Below, in pieces: positions 52,268 through 62,646 of a DNA stretch of 64,000 bases. Positions within the stretch are counted from its first letter, which is position 1; each line of letters opens with the position of its first letter. Made by a program: the position numbers and the translations under genes. Source of the stretch: Bacteroidota bacterium (lineage in GTDB: Bacteria; Bacteroidota; Bacteroidia; B-17B0; Aurantibacillaceae); the NCBI GenBank assembly GCA_020162035.1, contig JAIUNM010000014.1, positions 30,871 to 94,870 of the forward strand, written 5' to 3'. Under the pieces are notes generated by a model. It saw only the letters and a program-made list of their open reading frames with translations. It made no database searches and was not told where the DNA came from.

Positions 52268-53362
52268 AATTTTAATTAATAAATCTATTTCATTTTCTGT
52301 GTTAAATGCGTGTAAACAAAATCTAACTCTTTCTGTTCCTAATTTTACTGTTGGACTTTTTATAGATTTAGCATAAATATTATTTTCTGCTAATTTATTT
52401 TCTAAATTATCAACTTTTAAATTATTTCCTAAAACTAAGCTTTGTATAGCACTGTTGCTTTTAATAAAACCCTTTATGTTTTTTGATTGTTTTAAAAAGT
52501 AACCTATATTTTCATTTAATTTTTTGATTTGATTAGTTGAGTTTAATAATTGATATGCGTTATTTATAGCATTAATACTAGTTGGAGGGAGCGCAGTTGT
52601 GTAAATAAATGGTCTGCTAAAATTAATTAAATAATTACGCAAATCATTATTTCCAACTATTGCTGCTCCATGAGCGCCCATGGCTTTACCATAAGTATAA
52701 ATTCTAGCAAAACATTCATTTTCAATATTAAATTTGTTGCATAAGCCTTTACCATTTTGGCCAAATACACCAATGGCATGTGCTTCATCAACAATTAAAA
52801 AACAATTTTTGTGTTTATTTTTTAAACTTACAATATCTAATAATGGTGCGGCATCACCATCCATACTATAAATACTTTCTACAACAATATAAATAGTTTC
52901 AAAATTAACATAATGGCGTTGTAACAATTCATTTAAAGCATTTACATCATTGTGTTTAAACTTAAAATGTTTGGCGTAACATAATCTTATACCATCGTAA
53001 ATACTTGCATGGCAAAGTTCATCTATTAAAATTAAATCGTTTTTTTGAGGGACAGATGAAATCAATCCAAGATTTGCATCGTAACCAGAATTAAAAATTA
53101 AAGCGGCTTGCGCATTATGAAAATTTGCAATTTGTTTTTCAACTAATTCTGTTTCAATAGAGTTTCCGGAGATTAAACGCGAACCAGTTGACCCAGATTT
53201 TAGCGAGTTTTCGGTTAGTTCAGGATTATTAATTTTTGTAAAACCTAAATAATCATTACTACAAAAATCTATAGTTGGAAAATTATTTTTTAAGTTACGT
53301 AAGCTATTGTTCTCTATTCTTTGTTTAAGTAACTTTTGAATATTTGAAGGATTATTTTGCAA
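52247..53362 (-). CDS. bioF: 8-amino-7-oxononanoate synthase
   Basis: 371 residues, PLP-dependent alpha-oxoamine synthase fold. Motifs: FCSNDYLGFTK near 32, GSTGSRLISGNS near 53, DELCHASIYDGIRL near 107, SMDGDAAPLLDIV, LIVDEAHAIGVFGQNGKGLC near 172-190 and the PLP-lysine region ARIYTYGKAMGAHGA near 207. It condenses pimeloyl-ACP with alanine in biotin synthesis. The start is TTG at 53362, five bases after the bioB stop. No bioA or bioD is visible. Confidence 0.95.
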   Translation of the reverse strand: MQNNPSNIQKLLKQRIENNSLRNLKNNFPTIDFCSNDYLGFTKINNPELTENSLKSGSTGSRLISGNSIETELVEKQIANFHNAQAALIFNSGYDANLGLISSVPQKNDLILIDELCHASIYDGIRLCYAKHFKFKHNDVNALNELLQRHYVNFETIYIVVESIYSMDGDAAPLLDIVSLKNKHKNCFLIVDEAHAIGVFGQNGKGLCNKFNIENECFARIYTYGKAMGAHGAAIVGNNDLRNYLINFSRPFIYTTALPPTSINAINNAYQLLNSTNQIKKLNENIGYFLKQSKNIKGFIKSNSAIQSLVLGNNLKVDNLENKLAENNIYAKSIKSPTVKLGTERVRFCLHAFNTENEIDLLIKILLENKL

Positions 53363-53367
53363 AAAAA

Positions 53368-54330
53368 TTAAGCTTCAACTTTTTCGGCAACTGATTTTTT
53401 TGGAGTTAATCCTAAAATCTTAAACATATCCATATCTTGATTATACAAAGGATTTGGAGTAGTTAATAATTTTTCGCCAGCAAAAATACTATTTGCACCT
53501 GCTAAAAAACAAAGTGCTTGCCCTTCCATACTCATGTTTAATCTTCCTGCACTTAAGCGTACAGCAGTATGAGGTAATACAATCCGAGCAGTTGCAATCA
53601 TTCTAACCATATCCCAAATTGGAACAGGTGGTTGGTTTTCCATTGGCGTACCCTCTACTGGTACTAATGCATTAATAGGAACGCTTTCGGGTTGTGGACG
53701 TAAAATACTTAATGTGTGTAGCATTCCAATTCTATCTTCAACTTTTTCGCCCATACCAATAATTCCACCGCTACAAACTGTTAAGCCAGCTTTACGTACA
53801 TTTTTAATTGTATTTAATCTATCATCGTAATTACGTGTAGAAATTATATTATTATAATTTTCTTCGGAAGTATCCAAATTATGGTTATAAGCATATAATC
53901 CAGCATCTGCTAATTTTTTTGCTTGGTCTTCGGTAACCATACCTAAAGTAGCACAAACTTCTAAGCCTTTAGAGTTAATAACTTTAACCATATCTAAAAC
54001 CTTATCAAAGTCTTTATTATCTCTAACTTCGCGCCATGCTGCGCCTAAACACATACGGCTAGCTCCACCAATTTTTGCATTATCGGCACATTCACTTACT
54101 TCTTTAACGTCCATCAATTTATGTACTTTTACATCTGTATTATATCGCGCCGCTTGTGGGCAATATGCACAATCTTCGGGGCAACCACCAGTTTTAATTG
54201 ATAGCAACGAACTTACTTGTACCTCGCCAATTTTATGAAATTGTTTATGTATTTCGCCAGCTTTTGCAACCAATTCAATTAATGGTGTATTGTACACTTC
54301 TAAAATTTCTTCTTTACTCCAAGTTTTCAT
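53368..54330 (-). CDS. bioB: Biotin synthase
   Basis: 320 residues, radical SAM enzyme. The 4Fe-4S motif is [10 protein letters not shown] near 50 (C-x3-C-x2-C); the 2Fe-2S ligands appear in [19 protein letters not shown] and the C-terminal RLSAGRLNM block (Arg260-type ligand). It inserts sulfur into dethiobiotin. It lies between panB and bioF on the minus strand, with 20 nt to panB, so the vitamin genes are likely co-transcribed. Confidence 0.98.
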   Translation of the reverse strand: MKTWSKEEILEVYNTPLIELVAKAGEIHKQFHKIGEVQVSSLLSIKTGGCPEDCAYCPQAARYNTDVKVHKLMDVKEVSECADNAKIGGASRMCLGAAWREVRDNKDFDKVLDMVKVINSKGLEVCATLGMVTEDQAKKLADAGLYAYNHNLDTSEENYNNIISTRNYDDRLNTIKNVRKAGLTVCSGGIIGMGEKVEDRIGMLHTLSILRPQPESVPINALVPVEGTPMENQPPVPIWDMVRMIATARIVLPHTAVRLSAGRLNMSMEGQALCFLAGANSIFAGEKLLTTPNPLYNQDMDMFKILGLTPKKSVAEKVEA

Positions 54331-54350
54331 ATTTAAAAAATATCTATTAA

Positions 54351-55166
54351 TTAATACTGTTCTTTATCATTAGGAAAATCTTTGCTTTTCACATCTGCAA
54401 TATACGATTTAAAAGCGTTGCCCATATTTTCATATAAATTTAAATAGCGACGTAAAAAACGCGGGCTAAATTCATGGGTCATTCCTAACATATCATGTGT
54501 AACAAGTACTTGCCCATCAACACCTGCACCTGCGCCAATTCCAATAACAGGAATTGATAACGATTGAGCAACCTTACTTGCTAAATTTGCAGGAATTTTT
54601 TCTAAAACAATTGCAAAACATCCGTATTGTTCTAACAAAAGAGCGTCTTCTAATAATCTTTCTGCCTCTTCGTCTTCTTTAGCTCTTACAGTATAAGTTC
54701 CAAATTTATAAATGCTTTGTGGTGTTAAGCCTAAATGTCCCATTACAGGTATTCCGGCAGTTAAAATACGTTCAATACTATCTTTTATTTCTTTTCCACC
54801 TTCAAGTTTTACACTATGTGCACCACTTTCTTTCATTATTCTAATAGCCGAATTTAAAGCCTCTTTTGAGTTGGCTTGGTAAGTACCAAAAGGTAAATCT
54901 ACTACAACTAATGCTCTATTTATTGCGCGTATTACACTACTTGCGTGGTATATCATTTGATCTAGCGTTATAGGCAAAGTAGTTTCGTGTCCAGCCATTA
55001 CATTACTTGCACTATCACCAACCAAAATTACGTCAATACCAGCATTGTCTATTATTTTAGCCATAGTATAATCGTAAGCTGTTAACATGGCTATTTTTTC
55101 TCCATTTTTCTTCATTTCTTGAAGAGAATGGGTAGTTATCTTCTTAAGTTCTTTATGTACCGACAT
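54351..55166 (-). CDS. panB: 3-methyl-2-oxobutanoate hydroxymethyltransferase
   Basis: 271 residues of the PanB TIM barrel: [39 protein letters not shown] (Mg2+ Asp), [18 protein letters not shown] near 115 and [14 protein letters not shown] near 139, [22 protein letters not shown]. It makes ketopantoate for coenzyme A. It leads panB-bioB-bioF on the minus strand and has a promoter element at 55216-55223. Confidence 0.97.
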   Translation of the reverse strand: MSVHKELKKITTHSLQEMKKNGEKIAMLTAYDYTMAKIIDNAGIDVILVGDSASNVMAGHETTLPITLDQMIYHASSVIRAINRALVVVDLPFGTYQANSKEALNSAIRIMKESGAHSVKLEGGKEIKDSIERILTAGIPVMGHLGLTPQSIYKFGTYTVRAKEDEEAERLLEDALLLEQYGCFAIVLEKIPANLASKVAQSLSIPVIGIGAGAGVDGQVLVTHDMLGMTHEFSPRFLRRYLNLYENMGNAFKSYIADVKSKDFPNDKEQY

Positions 55167-55215
55167 ATAATTGTATAAAATTAGTTATTTTAAATAATAT
55201 TTTAATGATTTTAAA

Positions 55216-55223
55216 CAAATTTA
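55216..55223 (-). promoter_or_regulatory. Promoter -7 element of panB-bioB-bioF
   Basis: TAAATTTG on the minus strand, an exact match; predicted leader about 44 nt. No clear -33. Confidence 0.5.
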
Positions 55224-55271
55224 CATCCAACATTACACTTAAAAATTAGCTTAAAAATCCCTAATTATTAA

Positions 55272-55279
55272 TAACTTTG
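55272..55279 (+). promoter_or_regulatory. Promoter -7 element of ribBA
   Basis: TAACTTTG, an exact match, 23 nt before the ribBA ATG. No FMN riboswitch is visible in the short leader; a weak AAGGA lies at about 55290. Confidence 0.55.
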
Positions 55280-55302
55280 CAGTATTGTAAAGGAAACAAA
55301 GA

Positions 55303-56508
55303 ATGGAGAAAATTAAATTAAACACAATTGATGAAGCCTTATTGGATTTAAAAAACGGTAAGGTAATTATTGTAGTTGATGATGAAGATAGAGAAAATGA
55401 AGGAGATTTTATTACCACTGCCGAAAATGCAACACCAGAAGTTGTAAACTTTATGGCTACACATGGGCGTGGATTAATTTGTACAGCAATAACAGAACAA
55501 AAAGCAAAAGATTTACAATTGGATATGATGGTGCCATCTAACACCGCCTTGCATCAAACTGCTTTTACTGTTTCAATAGATTTATTAGGGCATGGATGTA
55601 CAACAGGAATTTCGGCTAGCGACAGAAGTAAAACTATAAAAGCTTTAATTGATGATAATTTTAAAGCAGTTGATTTTGGGCGACCAGGACATATTTTTCC
55701 ACTAATTGCTAAAGAAGGAGGGGTTTTAAGACGAACAGGGCACACCGAAGCAACCGTAGATTTAGCAAGATTAGCAGGCAGTAAACCGTGCGGAGCATTA
55801 GTTGAAATTATGAACGAAGATGGCTCTATGGCGCGGTTACCAGATCTAATTAAAATTGCTCAAAAATTTGATTTAAAAATTATAAGCATTGAAGACTTAA
55901 TTACCTATCGCTTAGCAAAAGATTCAAATATAGTTGAAGAAGTCGAAGTTAAAATGCCAACTAATTGGGGAAATTTTAATTTAAAAGCATTTTCAACTAA
56001 AATTGATAATTTAGAACACTTAGCACTTGTAAAAGGCGAATGGAAAAAAGACGAACCAATTTTAGTAAGAGTTCATAGCAGTTGTGTTACTGGAGATATT
56101 TTTGGGAGTTGCAGATGCGATTGTGGCCCTCAATTACAAAAAGCAATGCAAATGGTAGAAAAAGAAGGGAAAGGAATTATTTTGTACATGAACCAAGAAG
56201 GACGAGGGATAGGATTATTAAATAAACTAAAAGCCTATAAATTACAAGAGCAAGGAAAAGATACTGTTGAAGCAAATATTGAACTTGGGTTTAAAATGGA
56301 TGAGCGCGATTATGGCGTTGGAGCTCAAATACTACGTGCATTGGGCGCAAGTAAAATAAAATTAATGACCAATAACCCTAAAAAAAGAGCTGGCTTAATT
56401 GGTTATGGTTTAGAAATAGTTGAAAATATTCCAATTATAATTGAACCAAATGAACATAATTTAAAATATCTTGAAACCAAAAAAAATAAAATGGGACACG
56501 TATTTTAA
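55303..56508 (+). CDS. ribBA: Bifunctional DHBP synthase / GTP cyclohydrolase II
   Basis: 401 residues. RibB part (about 1-205): [13 protein letters not shown] near 27, [22 protein letters not shown] near 150. RibA part (about 215-400): [20 protein letters not shown] with the three zinc cysteines, [17 protein letters not shown] near 305, and [27 protein letters not shown]. It supplies both precursors of riboflavin, from ribulose 5-phosphate and from GTP. It is divergent from panB. Confidence 0.98.
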   Translation: MEKIKLNTIDEALLDLKNGKVIIVVDDEDRENEGDFITTAENATPEVVNFMATHGRGLICTAITEQKAKDLQLDMMVPSNTALHQTAFTVSIDLLGHGCTTGISASDRSKTIKALIDDNFKAVDFGRPGHIFPLIAKEGGVLRRTGHTEATVDLARLAGSKPCGALVEIMNEDGSMARLPDLIKIAQKFDLKIISIEDLITYRLAKDSNIVEEVEVKMPTNWGNFNLKAFSTKIDNLEHLALVKGEWKKDEPILVRVHSSCVTGDIFGSCRCDCGPQLQKAMQMVEKEGKGIILYMNQEGRGIGLLNKLKAYKLQEQGKDTVEANIELGFKMDERDYGVGAQILRALGASKIKLMTNNPKKRAGLIGYGLEIVENIPIIIEPNEHNLKYLETKKNKMGHVF

Positions 56509-56558
56509 TTAAATTTAATACGTTACTTTTTTTATTTATTTAATTATAGCTATTAATT

Positions 56559-57332
56559 ATGAAAAAATATTTTTTAATTGTTTTAGTATTAACTTTTACT
56601 CAAACGTTATTATCACAAACTATTGATGCAAACGGAAAAAAACAAGGTTATTGGAAAAAATACGACACAAAAAATAAGTTAATTTATGAAGGCGAATTTA
56701 AAAATGATAAACCAGTAGGTGTTTTTAAATATTATTACCCGCATGATACGGTTAAAGCCATTATGAATTTTAAATTAGAAGGGAAAATAGCTTATGCAAA
56801 ACTTTTTCATTTTAATGGAAAAAGAATGGGAGTAGGAAAATACATAAATGAAGTTAAAGATAGTGTATGGCAATATTATGACGAAGCTGGAGTTTTAATT
56901 TCTAAAGACAATTATAAATTAGGTAAAAAGAACGGAACATCAATTGTTTACATGCCTGATGGGAACATTGCCGAAGAAAGATTATTTAAAGATGATTTAA
57001 TGAATGGCCCATATAAACAATACTTTGGTCCTGGTAAAATTAGAGCAATAGGAACATATACAAATGGCGAATTAGTTGGAAAAAGCGTACATTATTATCC
57101 TAACGGTGTAGAGGTTGCTGCAGGTTTTTACGAAAACGGAAAGAAAAAAGGTCCATGGATTTATAGAAATGAAAACGGAAGTGTAAAAGAAAAAGAATTA
57201 TTTATAAATGGAGTACCTGCAAACAAAAAAGAAACCGATGCATTTTTTAGTAAAAATAAAGTTCAAGATAAAGTTGTTCCAGCTAAAAAAGATAATCCTT
57301 CAAAAAATTCAAAAACAAGTAAGGGTAAATAA
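56559..57332 (+). CDS. Secreted MORN-like / YwqK-family repeat protein
   Basis: 257 residues. A signal peptide (FLIVLVLTFTQTLLSQ) is followed by seven or eight degenerate repeats of about 22 residues with the pattern G-x-W-x-x-Y/F-x2-x-G, e.g. KQGYWKKYDTKNKLIYEGEF, MGVGKYINEVKDSVWQYYDE, NGPYKQYFGPGKIRAIGTY, KKGPWIYRNENGSVKEKELF. The tail is Lys/Asp-rich. Such proteins are labelled toxin-antitoxin YwqK antitoxins in databases, but no toxin gene is adjacent, so a structural or binding role is more likely. It ends at a bidirectional terminator. Confidence 0.85.
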   Translation: MKKYFLIVLVLTFTQTLLSQTIDANGKKQGYWKKYDTKNKLIYEGEFKNDKPVGVFKYYYPHDTVKAIMNFKLEGKIAYAKLFHFNGKRMGVGKYINEVKDSVWQYYDEAGVLISKDNYKLGKKNGTSIVYMPDGNIAEERLFKDDLMNGPYKQYFGPGKIRAIGTYTNGELVGKSVHYYPNGVEVAAGFYENGKKKGPWIYRNENGSVKEKELFINGVPANKKETDAFFSKNKVQDKVVPAKKDNPSKNSKTSKGK

Positions 57333-57351
57333 TTAATTAAAGTTATAAAAT

Positions 57352-57385
57352 AAAAAAGTATGAAGTTTTTACTTCATACTTTTTT
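57352..57385. terminator. Bidirectional terminator
   Basis: A 15-bp perfect stem, arms 57352-57366 and 57371-57385, core GTATGAAGT/ACTTCATAC, loop TTTT, with A6 and T6 tracts at the ends. It serves the MORN-like gene (+) and the convergent gene at 57402 (-). Confidence 0.9.
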
Positions 57386-57401
57386 ATTTCGTTTTAAATA
57401 A

Positions 57402-58343
57402 TTATTTATTTGCGTTAGCTTTTAAAGTTTCAAAATAAAAATCAAACTCTTTACCTATTAACTCTAATACAGCGCTTTTATATTGCTCTTGATCTACTTT
57501 AAAAAGGTAACCCCTGTATTTATTATTTATTCCATAAGAAAGAAAACCAACATCTGTACTTCCATCATTTGTAATTACAAGTTCCCCAATTTCTTTGTCG
57601 TAAGTTAGCGGGTCTTTATGAGTAAATGTATATCCAGCGGTGTATTTTGAATATGAATTAATGGTTGTTGTAGTAACAAAACTATTATCCATAAAACCCG
57701 ATTGACAAGGAATGTATCCACCTAATGATAATTCAGTATTAGTTTTAACTTTTGCTTGAACTCCAATTTTGCTACTTTTAGCATTAAAATTAACAAAGCC
57801 CATTGTTAAATTAATATTAGCAGTTAAAACATCATTATTTTTAAATGCTTTAGCTAATTTCATAGGAAAAACTTTTTCAAAACCAACAAAATTTTGTGGT
57901 GTTGCATAAATACAAACTTTATCTTCTTTATCCATAATTTCTGGATAAACAATTGGTTTGTGTGCAACTGTTTTATCTTTATAAACTTCTAAAGCTTGTA
58001 TTTTACTGTTATCTATAAATTCATAACCATTTGCCTTAGCTTTATCCTGAAACAATTTAAAAGCTTCATCAGTAACAGCTTGTAATGTTTCTTTGGTTAC
58101 ACCTAATACAGCTGCAACTTTAACACCATTTTGTTGGTTACTTCCTAAAGATGACGAATTAGCATTTGCCATGTCTTTAATGTTATAAACAATTCTAAAC
58201 TGTTCAGCATAAATAGTTTTTATTTCTTTTATATCTTTTGGTTTATAATCTGCTACTTTATAAAAATCTTTTTGTTCTTGAGCCAATACAATAAATGGAC
58301 AAATAACAGATACGCAAATTGCATTTTTTAAAATTGATTTCAT
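57402..58343 (-). CDS. Secreted protein of unknown function
   Basis: 313 residues: signal peptide (AICVSVICPFIVLAQ), then a mixed alpha/beta part (DEAFKLFQDKAKANGYEFID, VFPMKLAKAFKNND) and a beta-rich second half (LTMGFVNFNAKSSKIGVQAKV, TTTINSYSKYTAGYTFTH). It has no motif I know. The gene follows a type IX cargo gene by 15 nt on the same strand and probably shares its mRNA. Confidence 0.6.
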   Translation of the reverse strand: MKSILKNAICVSVICPFIVLAQEQKDFYKVADYKPKDIKEIKTIYAEQFRIVYNIKDMANANSSSLGSNQQNGVKVAAVLGVTKETLQAVTDEAFKLFQDKAKANGYEFIDNSKIQALEVYKDKTVAHKPIVYPEIMDKEDKVCIYATPQNFVGFEKVFPMKLAKAFKNNDVLTANINLTMGFVNFNAKSSKIGVQAKVKTNTELSLGGYIPCQSGFMDNSFVTTTTINSYSKYTAGYTFTHKDPLTYDKEIGELVITNDGSTDVGFLSYGINNKYRGYLFKVDQEQYKSAVLELIGKEFDFYFETLKANANK

Positions 58344-58358
58344 GTTTTATATTTTGTT

Positions 58359-59591
58359 TTAATGTGTGATTATTATTTTTTTATAAACTGGTTTAATGTT
58401 GGTGCTTTTAACTTTTACAAAGTAAACACCATTTTGTAATGCGCTAACATCAATCTTAGCAGTTGTATTATTTAAAGTAATATTTGTATTTATTAATTTG
58501 CAATTAACATCTAACATGCATACTTCTTCAATATTGTAATTCTTTACATCAATACTAACAAATTGTGAAGCTGGGTTAGGAAACACATTAATTTCATTTT
58601 CTAAATTATTTGACTCTTTAATACTTGTTGGCGCGTTGCCATGAATATATAAACTATAACTACCTGCACCTGTTGTAGATACATATAATTTACCATCGTT
58701 TGTAGTAATTATGTATTGCATACTTGTTGATGGGGATAAATTTAATCCATTAACAACATCTGTGTATGTAACTCCAGCATCATTTGATTTATATAAATTA
58801 GTTGGTTCATTTCTCACAAAATAATTATTTGATTTATCAATAAAAAACACACTTCCGCTTGGCGCTATAGTCATATTAGTCCATGTTGCACCTCCATCGG
58901 TTGATTTTTTTTGATCATCTATATAAACATTACCATTTGGTGTTGCGTAAATATAACTTTGACTAGAAAGCGATAAATTATTAGGTGTTATTGTCCAACT
59001 AACACCACCATCAGTACTTTTATAAACATTCCAAACGCTTACCCCAGATTGTAAAGCATACAACGTATTGCCAGATATAGCCATAAAATTTGTGTTAAAT
59101 GTTGCATTTGGAACTGAAAATGTAGAGCCACCATCAGTACTTTTCACAAAACTTACTCCAGTACCTCCTATTTTATATATGTAAATATTTCCACTTGCAT
59201 CTTCAAGTATGTTTTGATTAAAACCAGTTAAAGTATAAGATGATTGTGTCCATGTAGTACCATCATTTGTACTTCTAAACACAACCCCATTTGAACCTTG
59301 ACTACCAGTTACAATTAAATTACCATTTGCTGCACAATAAATATTGTTAAATGTTGTAGTTGTTGTAAAACCAGACATTGTAACTGCGTTCCATGTTCCT
59401 GCTCCTTGTTTTAAAGTTAACTGAGCAAATGCTGCTCCTCCAAAACCATTTGAGCTAAAAAATTTAGAGCCATCATGCGAAACAGCATAATATCTATGTC
59501 CTGTAGGCGAATTTAAATTAGCCCAAAACGATTGTGCTTGTACAATACAGCCACAAAATAATAATGATAATAAAGTAAATGTTTTTTTCAT
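58359..59591 (-). CDS. Type IX secretion cargo with sialidase/BNR-like repeats
   Basis: 410 residues from the ATG at 59591, preferred over the one 30 nt upstream since it starts a typical signal peptide (KKTFTLLSLLFCGCIVQAQ). The body has BNR-like Asp-box repeats: STNDGTTWTQSS, STDGGSTFSVPN, STDGGVSWTITP, STDGGATWTNMT, SNDAGVTYTDVV, which form a beta propeller. The last ~75 residues are a type A type IX sorting domain: VFPNPASQFVSIDV, LQNGVYFVKVKS and the basic end PVYKKIIITH. It will be secreted across the outer membrane and perhaps anchored to the surface. Divergent from the sensor kinase. Confidence 0.88.
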   Translation of the reverse strand: MKKTFTLLSLLFCGCIVQAQSFWANLNSPTGHRYYAVSHDGSKFFSSNGFGGAAFAQLTLKQGAGTWNAVTMSGFTTTTTFNNIYCAANGNLIVTGSQGSNGVVFRSTNDGTTWTQSSYTLTGFNQNILEDASGNIYIYKIGGTGVSFVKSTDGGSTFSVPNATFNTNFMAISGNTLYALQSGVSVWNVYKSTDGGVSWTITPNNLSLSSQSYIYATPNGNVYIDDQKKSTDGGATWTNMTIAPSGSVFFIDKSNNYFVRNEPTNLYKSNDAGVTYTDVVNGLNLSPSTSMQYIITTNDGKLYVSTTGAGSYSLYIHGNAPTSIKESNNLENEINVFPNPASQFVSIDVKNYNIEEVCMLDVNCKLINTNITLNNTTAKIDVSALQNGVYFVKVKSTNIKPVYKKIIITH

Positions 59592-59639
59592 AAATAAAGA
59601 TTTTATGAAAACAAATTTCAAACAATCATAAAATTATGC

Positions 59640-59659
59640 AATACGTCAAATGACGTATT
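59640..59659. promoter_or_regulatory. Perfect 20-bp palindromic operator-like site
   Basis: AATACGTCA-AA-TGACGTATT: 9-bp perfect arms around 2 nt. It lies in the divergent space between the type IX cargo gene (start 59591) and the sensor kinase (+). A 2-nt loop makes a hairpin unlikely, so a dimeric DNA-binding protein is the better reading; the NarL-type regulator encoded at 62633 is the obvious candidate. Confidence 0.6.
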
Positions 59660-59722
59660 TTTAAATTAAAATGATTTATAATTTATTTTATTTATATTCA
59701 ATTAATAAATTTACAAGCAGTT

Positions 59723-60658
59723 ATAAAGTATTTCATTTTTATATTTATTTTATTTTCTACATGCGTAAATGCACAGTTTAGATTTAAAGCAATTGATATT
59801 AATGATGGCTTATCTCAAAACTCTGTACAAGCTGTAATTAAAGACACAGAAGGTTTTTATTGGATTGGCACACAAGATGGTTTAAATTGTTTTGATGGTA
59901 AAGAATTTGATGTTTACAGACAAAACAATACCACAAATAGTTTAACAGATAATTTTATTACTTGTTTGGTAGAAGATGATTTTGGAAACATTTGGATAGG
60001 AACAAGGCATTGTTTAAACAGATACAACAAAAAAACTAAATTATTTACAAAAATTGGAACAAAAGAATTTGGAGGAATATACGAAGGGCATAATGATATT
60101 AAAAATTTACAAAAAGATTTATATGGAAATATAGTTTATATATGTGCAGGTTATAATTTAAAAATAAATAAAACCGAATTAAATAACTCTATTCCAAAAA
60201 TTGATACTTTAAATTACAGGTTAATTTCTGAAGAAAATGATATAAAATATATAATTGAAGAAAATATATATTATAAAATACATCAAAACAAAAAAAAGAA
60301 ACTATACACCTTAAATAATCTATGTTATCCTATAGTTGATCGAATTGATTCTATCACTTATATTTCATTATGTGGTAACTTATTTGCATTAAATGAAACA
60401 AAAAATGAATTAAACCCAATACATCATCAAATTATTCCAAAAAACAGCATTACATCATTAAAAAAATTTTCGAACAATAAATTATTAATTGGTACAACTT
60501 CTGGATTATACATTTTAACTCCACTCGAAATTAAAAAAGTAAAATCGGGTGATGAAAACTATTTATTAAAATCAGATGTTGTAGTTAGTATTAGTATTAC
60601 ATCAGATAGTGTTTTATGGGTTGGAACCGCTGGACATGGTGTTTTACAACTGAACTAA
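59723..60658 (+). pseudogene. Sensor kinase, N-terminal part: signal peptide and first propeller blades (frameshifted)
   Basis: The reading frame is open from a TGA at 59672 to a TAA at 60656-60658. It encodes a normal signal peptide (KYFIFIFILFSTCVNAQ) and then two-component regulator propeller blades: GLSQNSVQAVIKDTEGFYWIG (in part DTEGFYWIGTQDGLNCFDG), DDFGNIWIGTRHCLNRYN, SVLWVGTAGHGVLQLN. There is no ATG, GTG or TTG before the signal peptide; the first normal-looking starts are ATA at 59723 or 59705. The frame stops in the middle of the propeller, and the rest continues in the -1 frame from about 60657, so this is the first part of one gene of about 970 codons. Confidence 0.75.
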
Positions 60659-62646
60659 AAGCATCAAACATTAAAAGTGTAAGTTCAATTGAATATCCTG
60701 AAATTAAAAACAATATTTTTAATAATTGTATTTTGTTTAATAACAAATTTTATATTGCAACGCATAAAGGAATTGTTATATTAGATAAAAGTTTTCAATT
60801 TAATAAAACAGTAATAAATGAATATAGTATAAATACATTAAAAGCAATTAATAATAAAATATGGTTAGCTACTAATGCTGGTTTAATTGTTATTGATACA
60901 ACAGGTAAAATTATTAAACAGTTTAATACAACAAATAGTATTTTAAAAAGTAATAATATATTTTGTTTGTTTGAATACGATAATTCTACCGTTTGGATAG
61001 GGACAGATAACGGCCTGTACTCTATTGATAAAAATAGCTATTCAATAAAATCTCTAATTCCTGAATTTTTTAAAAACATTACAAGCACTAATTATATTTT
61101 AAATCTTGTAAATGACGATAAAAATAATATATGGATTTGCCATACATACGGCACAACAAAATATAATAGAGTTACAAAAACTTCAGAAAACTTCCACTAT
61201 TCAAGCTTAAATAAATGTTCTATTTCTCACAGAATTACAACAAGTGCAACATCGTATAATAATATAATGTACATAGGCACTTTGGGTGGTGGATTAAGCT
61301 TGCATAACAATCAAACCAATTGTTTTGAAAAATTTACAACTAACAATGGTTTAAGTAGCGATATGGTTTCTTCTATAACATCAAACAACACAAACAAATT
61401 ATGGATTGGAACTTATAATGGATTAAATGAATTTGATGTTAAAACTCAAAAATGTAAAATTTATAATATTAATAATGGTTTATTAAGTAACGAAATTAAT
61501 TTTAATGGAATTTCAATTATTGAAAATAATATTTTCGTTTGTTCAACTTCAGGCTTAAATATTATTTCAAACATCAAAAAAAACTCTATTGAAAAAATAA
61601 AACCTCCAATAATTAAACACTTGTATTTAAGTGGTGAACAATTATCAGACACTATTAAAGAGATTAATGCAAAATCCGAAAACACAAAAATAACCCTTCA
61701 AATGTGTTATCCACATCTTAATAATCAAAATTTAGTTTATCAATTTAAATTTAAAGGTAAGGACAGTGTTTACACTACTCTCCAAAAAGGTAATAATCAA
61801 ATTATTTTCGAGAATATGAAATATGGCAATTATGAATTGCAAATTAGAATGTTTGACTTAAATAATGAAAATTCATCTGAGCCAATAAATTTCAATATTA
61901 ATATTTTACAACCCTTTTACAAAAATATTTATTTTATAATTTTAAGTAGCATATTATTTTGTTGTATTATATTTTATTGGATTTACAATCAACAAAAAAC
62001 AAAAAATAAAATAGAACTGCAGAAGTTAGAAATTGAACAAAAAATTTTAACTGAAAGAGAAAGAATTTCTAAGGATTTACATGATAATATTGGCTCACAA
62101 CTCACTTACATTATATCTAATTTAGATTATATAAAACATAATAATAATATTGAAAACATTGATGATGTTAGAAATTATGCTAGAGATACTGTACAGCAGC
62201 TTAGAAATACAATTTGGGCATTAAGTTATGATAAAGTTTCATTAGGAGAATTTTCGCATCGTGTTAAATCCTATTTACTCGATTATTTATCTATACAAAA
62301 AAACATTAAATTTAATTCAGAGTTTAATGGAAATGAAGAGTTAGAAGTTAGTCCAACCATTTTATTAAATTTATTTAGAGTAATACAAGAAGTTGCTCAA
62401 AACATTGTAAAGCATGCTATGGCAAGCAGTGTTAATATTAATTACGAAATAAATAATAATGTTTTAAAAATAACAATAACAGATAATGGTAAAGGATTTG
62501 ATGCAACTACAAATAACGAAAATTACGGTTTAAAAAACATAAAATATAGGATTGAAGAAATTGGAGGAAATATTAAAATTGAATCTGAACACAATAAAGG
62601 AACTACAATTCAAATAACTTGTTCAATTAAAAATGAAAGAAATTAA
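60616..62646 (+). CDS. Sensor kinase, C-terminal part: propeller, Y_Y_Y, membrane helix and histidine kinase
   Basis: The frame is open from before 60616; its true entry is the frameshift near 60657, and the ATG at 60616 is only formal. Domains from that ATG: propeller blades (TVWIGTDNGLYSID, KLWIGTYNGLNEFD), a Y_Y_Y domain at about 330-430 (KITLQMCYPHLNNQNLVYQF, YGNYELQIRMFD), one membrane helix at about 435-455, then a HisKA_3 domain with the phospho-acceptor His489 in SKDLHDNIGSQL and an HATPase domain with NIVKHAMASSVNI and TDNGKGFDA. It overlaps the response regulator by 14 nt. The kinase core is intact, so the lesion is in the sensor half. Confidence 0.88.
   Translation: MGWNRWTWCFTTELKASNIKSVSSIEYPEIKNNIFNNCILFNNKFYIATHKGIVILDKSFQFNKTVINEYSINTLKAINNKIWLATNAGLIVIDTTGKIIKQFNTTNSILKSNNIFCLFEYDNSTVWIGTDNGLYSIDKNSYSIKSLIPEFFKNITSTNYILNLVNDDKNNIWICHTYGTTKYNRVTKTSENFHYSSLNKCSISHRITTSATSYNNIMYIGTLGGGLSLHNNQTNCFEKFTTNNGLSSDMVSSITSNNTNKLWIGTYNGLNEFDVKTQKCKIYNINNGLLSNEINFNGISIIENNIFVCSTSGLNIISNIKKNSIEKIKPPIIKHLYLSGEQLSDTIKEINAKSENTKITLQMCYPHLNNQNLVYQFKFKGKDSVYTTLQKGNNQIIFENMKYGNYELQIRMFDLNNENSSEPINFNINILQPFYKNIYFIILSSILFCCIIFYWIYNQQKTKNKIELQKLEIEQKILTERERISKDLHDNIGSQLTYIISNLDYIKHNNNIENIDDVRNYARDTVQQLRNTIWALSYDKVSLGEFSHRVKSYLLDYLSIQKNIKFNSEFNGNEELEVSPTILLNLFRVIQEVAQNIVKHAMASSVNINYEINNNVLKITITDNGKGFDATTNNENYGLKNIKYRIEEIGGNIKIESEHNKGTTIQITCSIKNERN

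Noticed and set aside
56559..57332. YwqK toxin-antitoxin module
   Set aside because: The protein is a secreted MORN-like repeat protein, with no small partner gene on either side.
60640..60660. Programmed -1 frameshifting in the sensor kinase
   Set aside because: There is no X-XXY-YYZ slippery site in the right frame and no clear downstream stem; a one-base loss or sequencing error explains it better.
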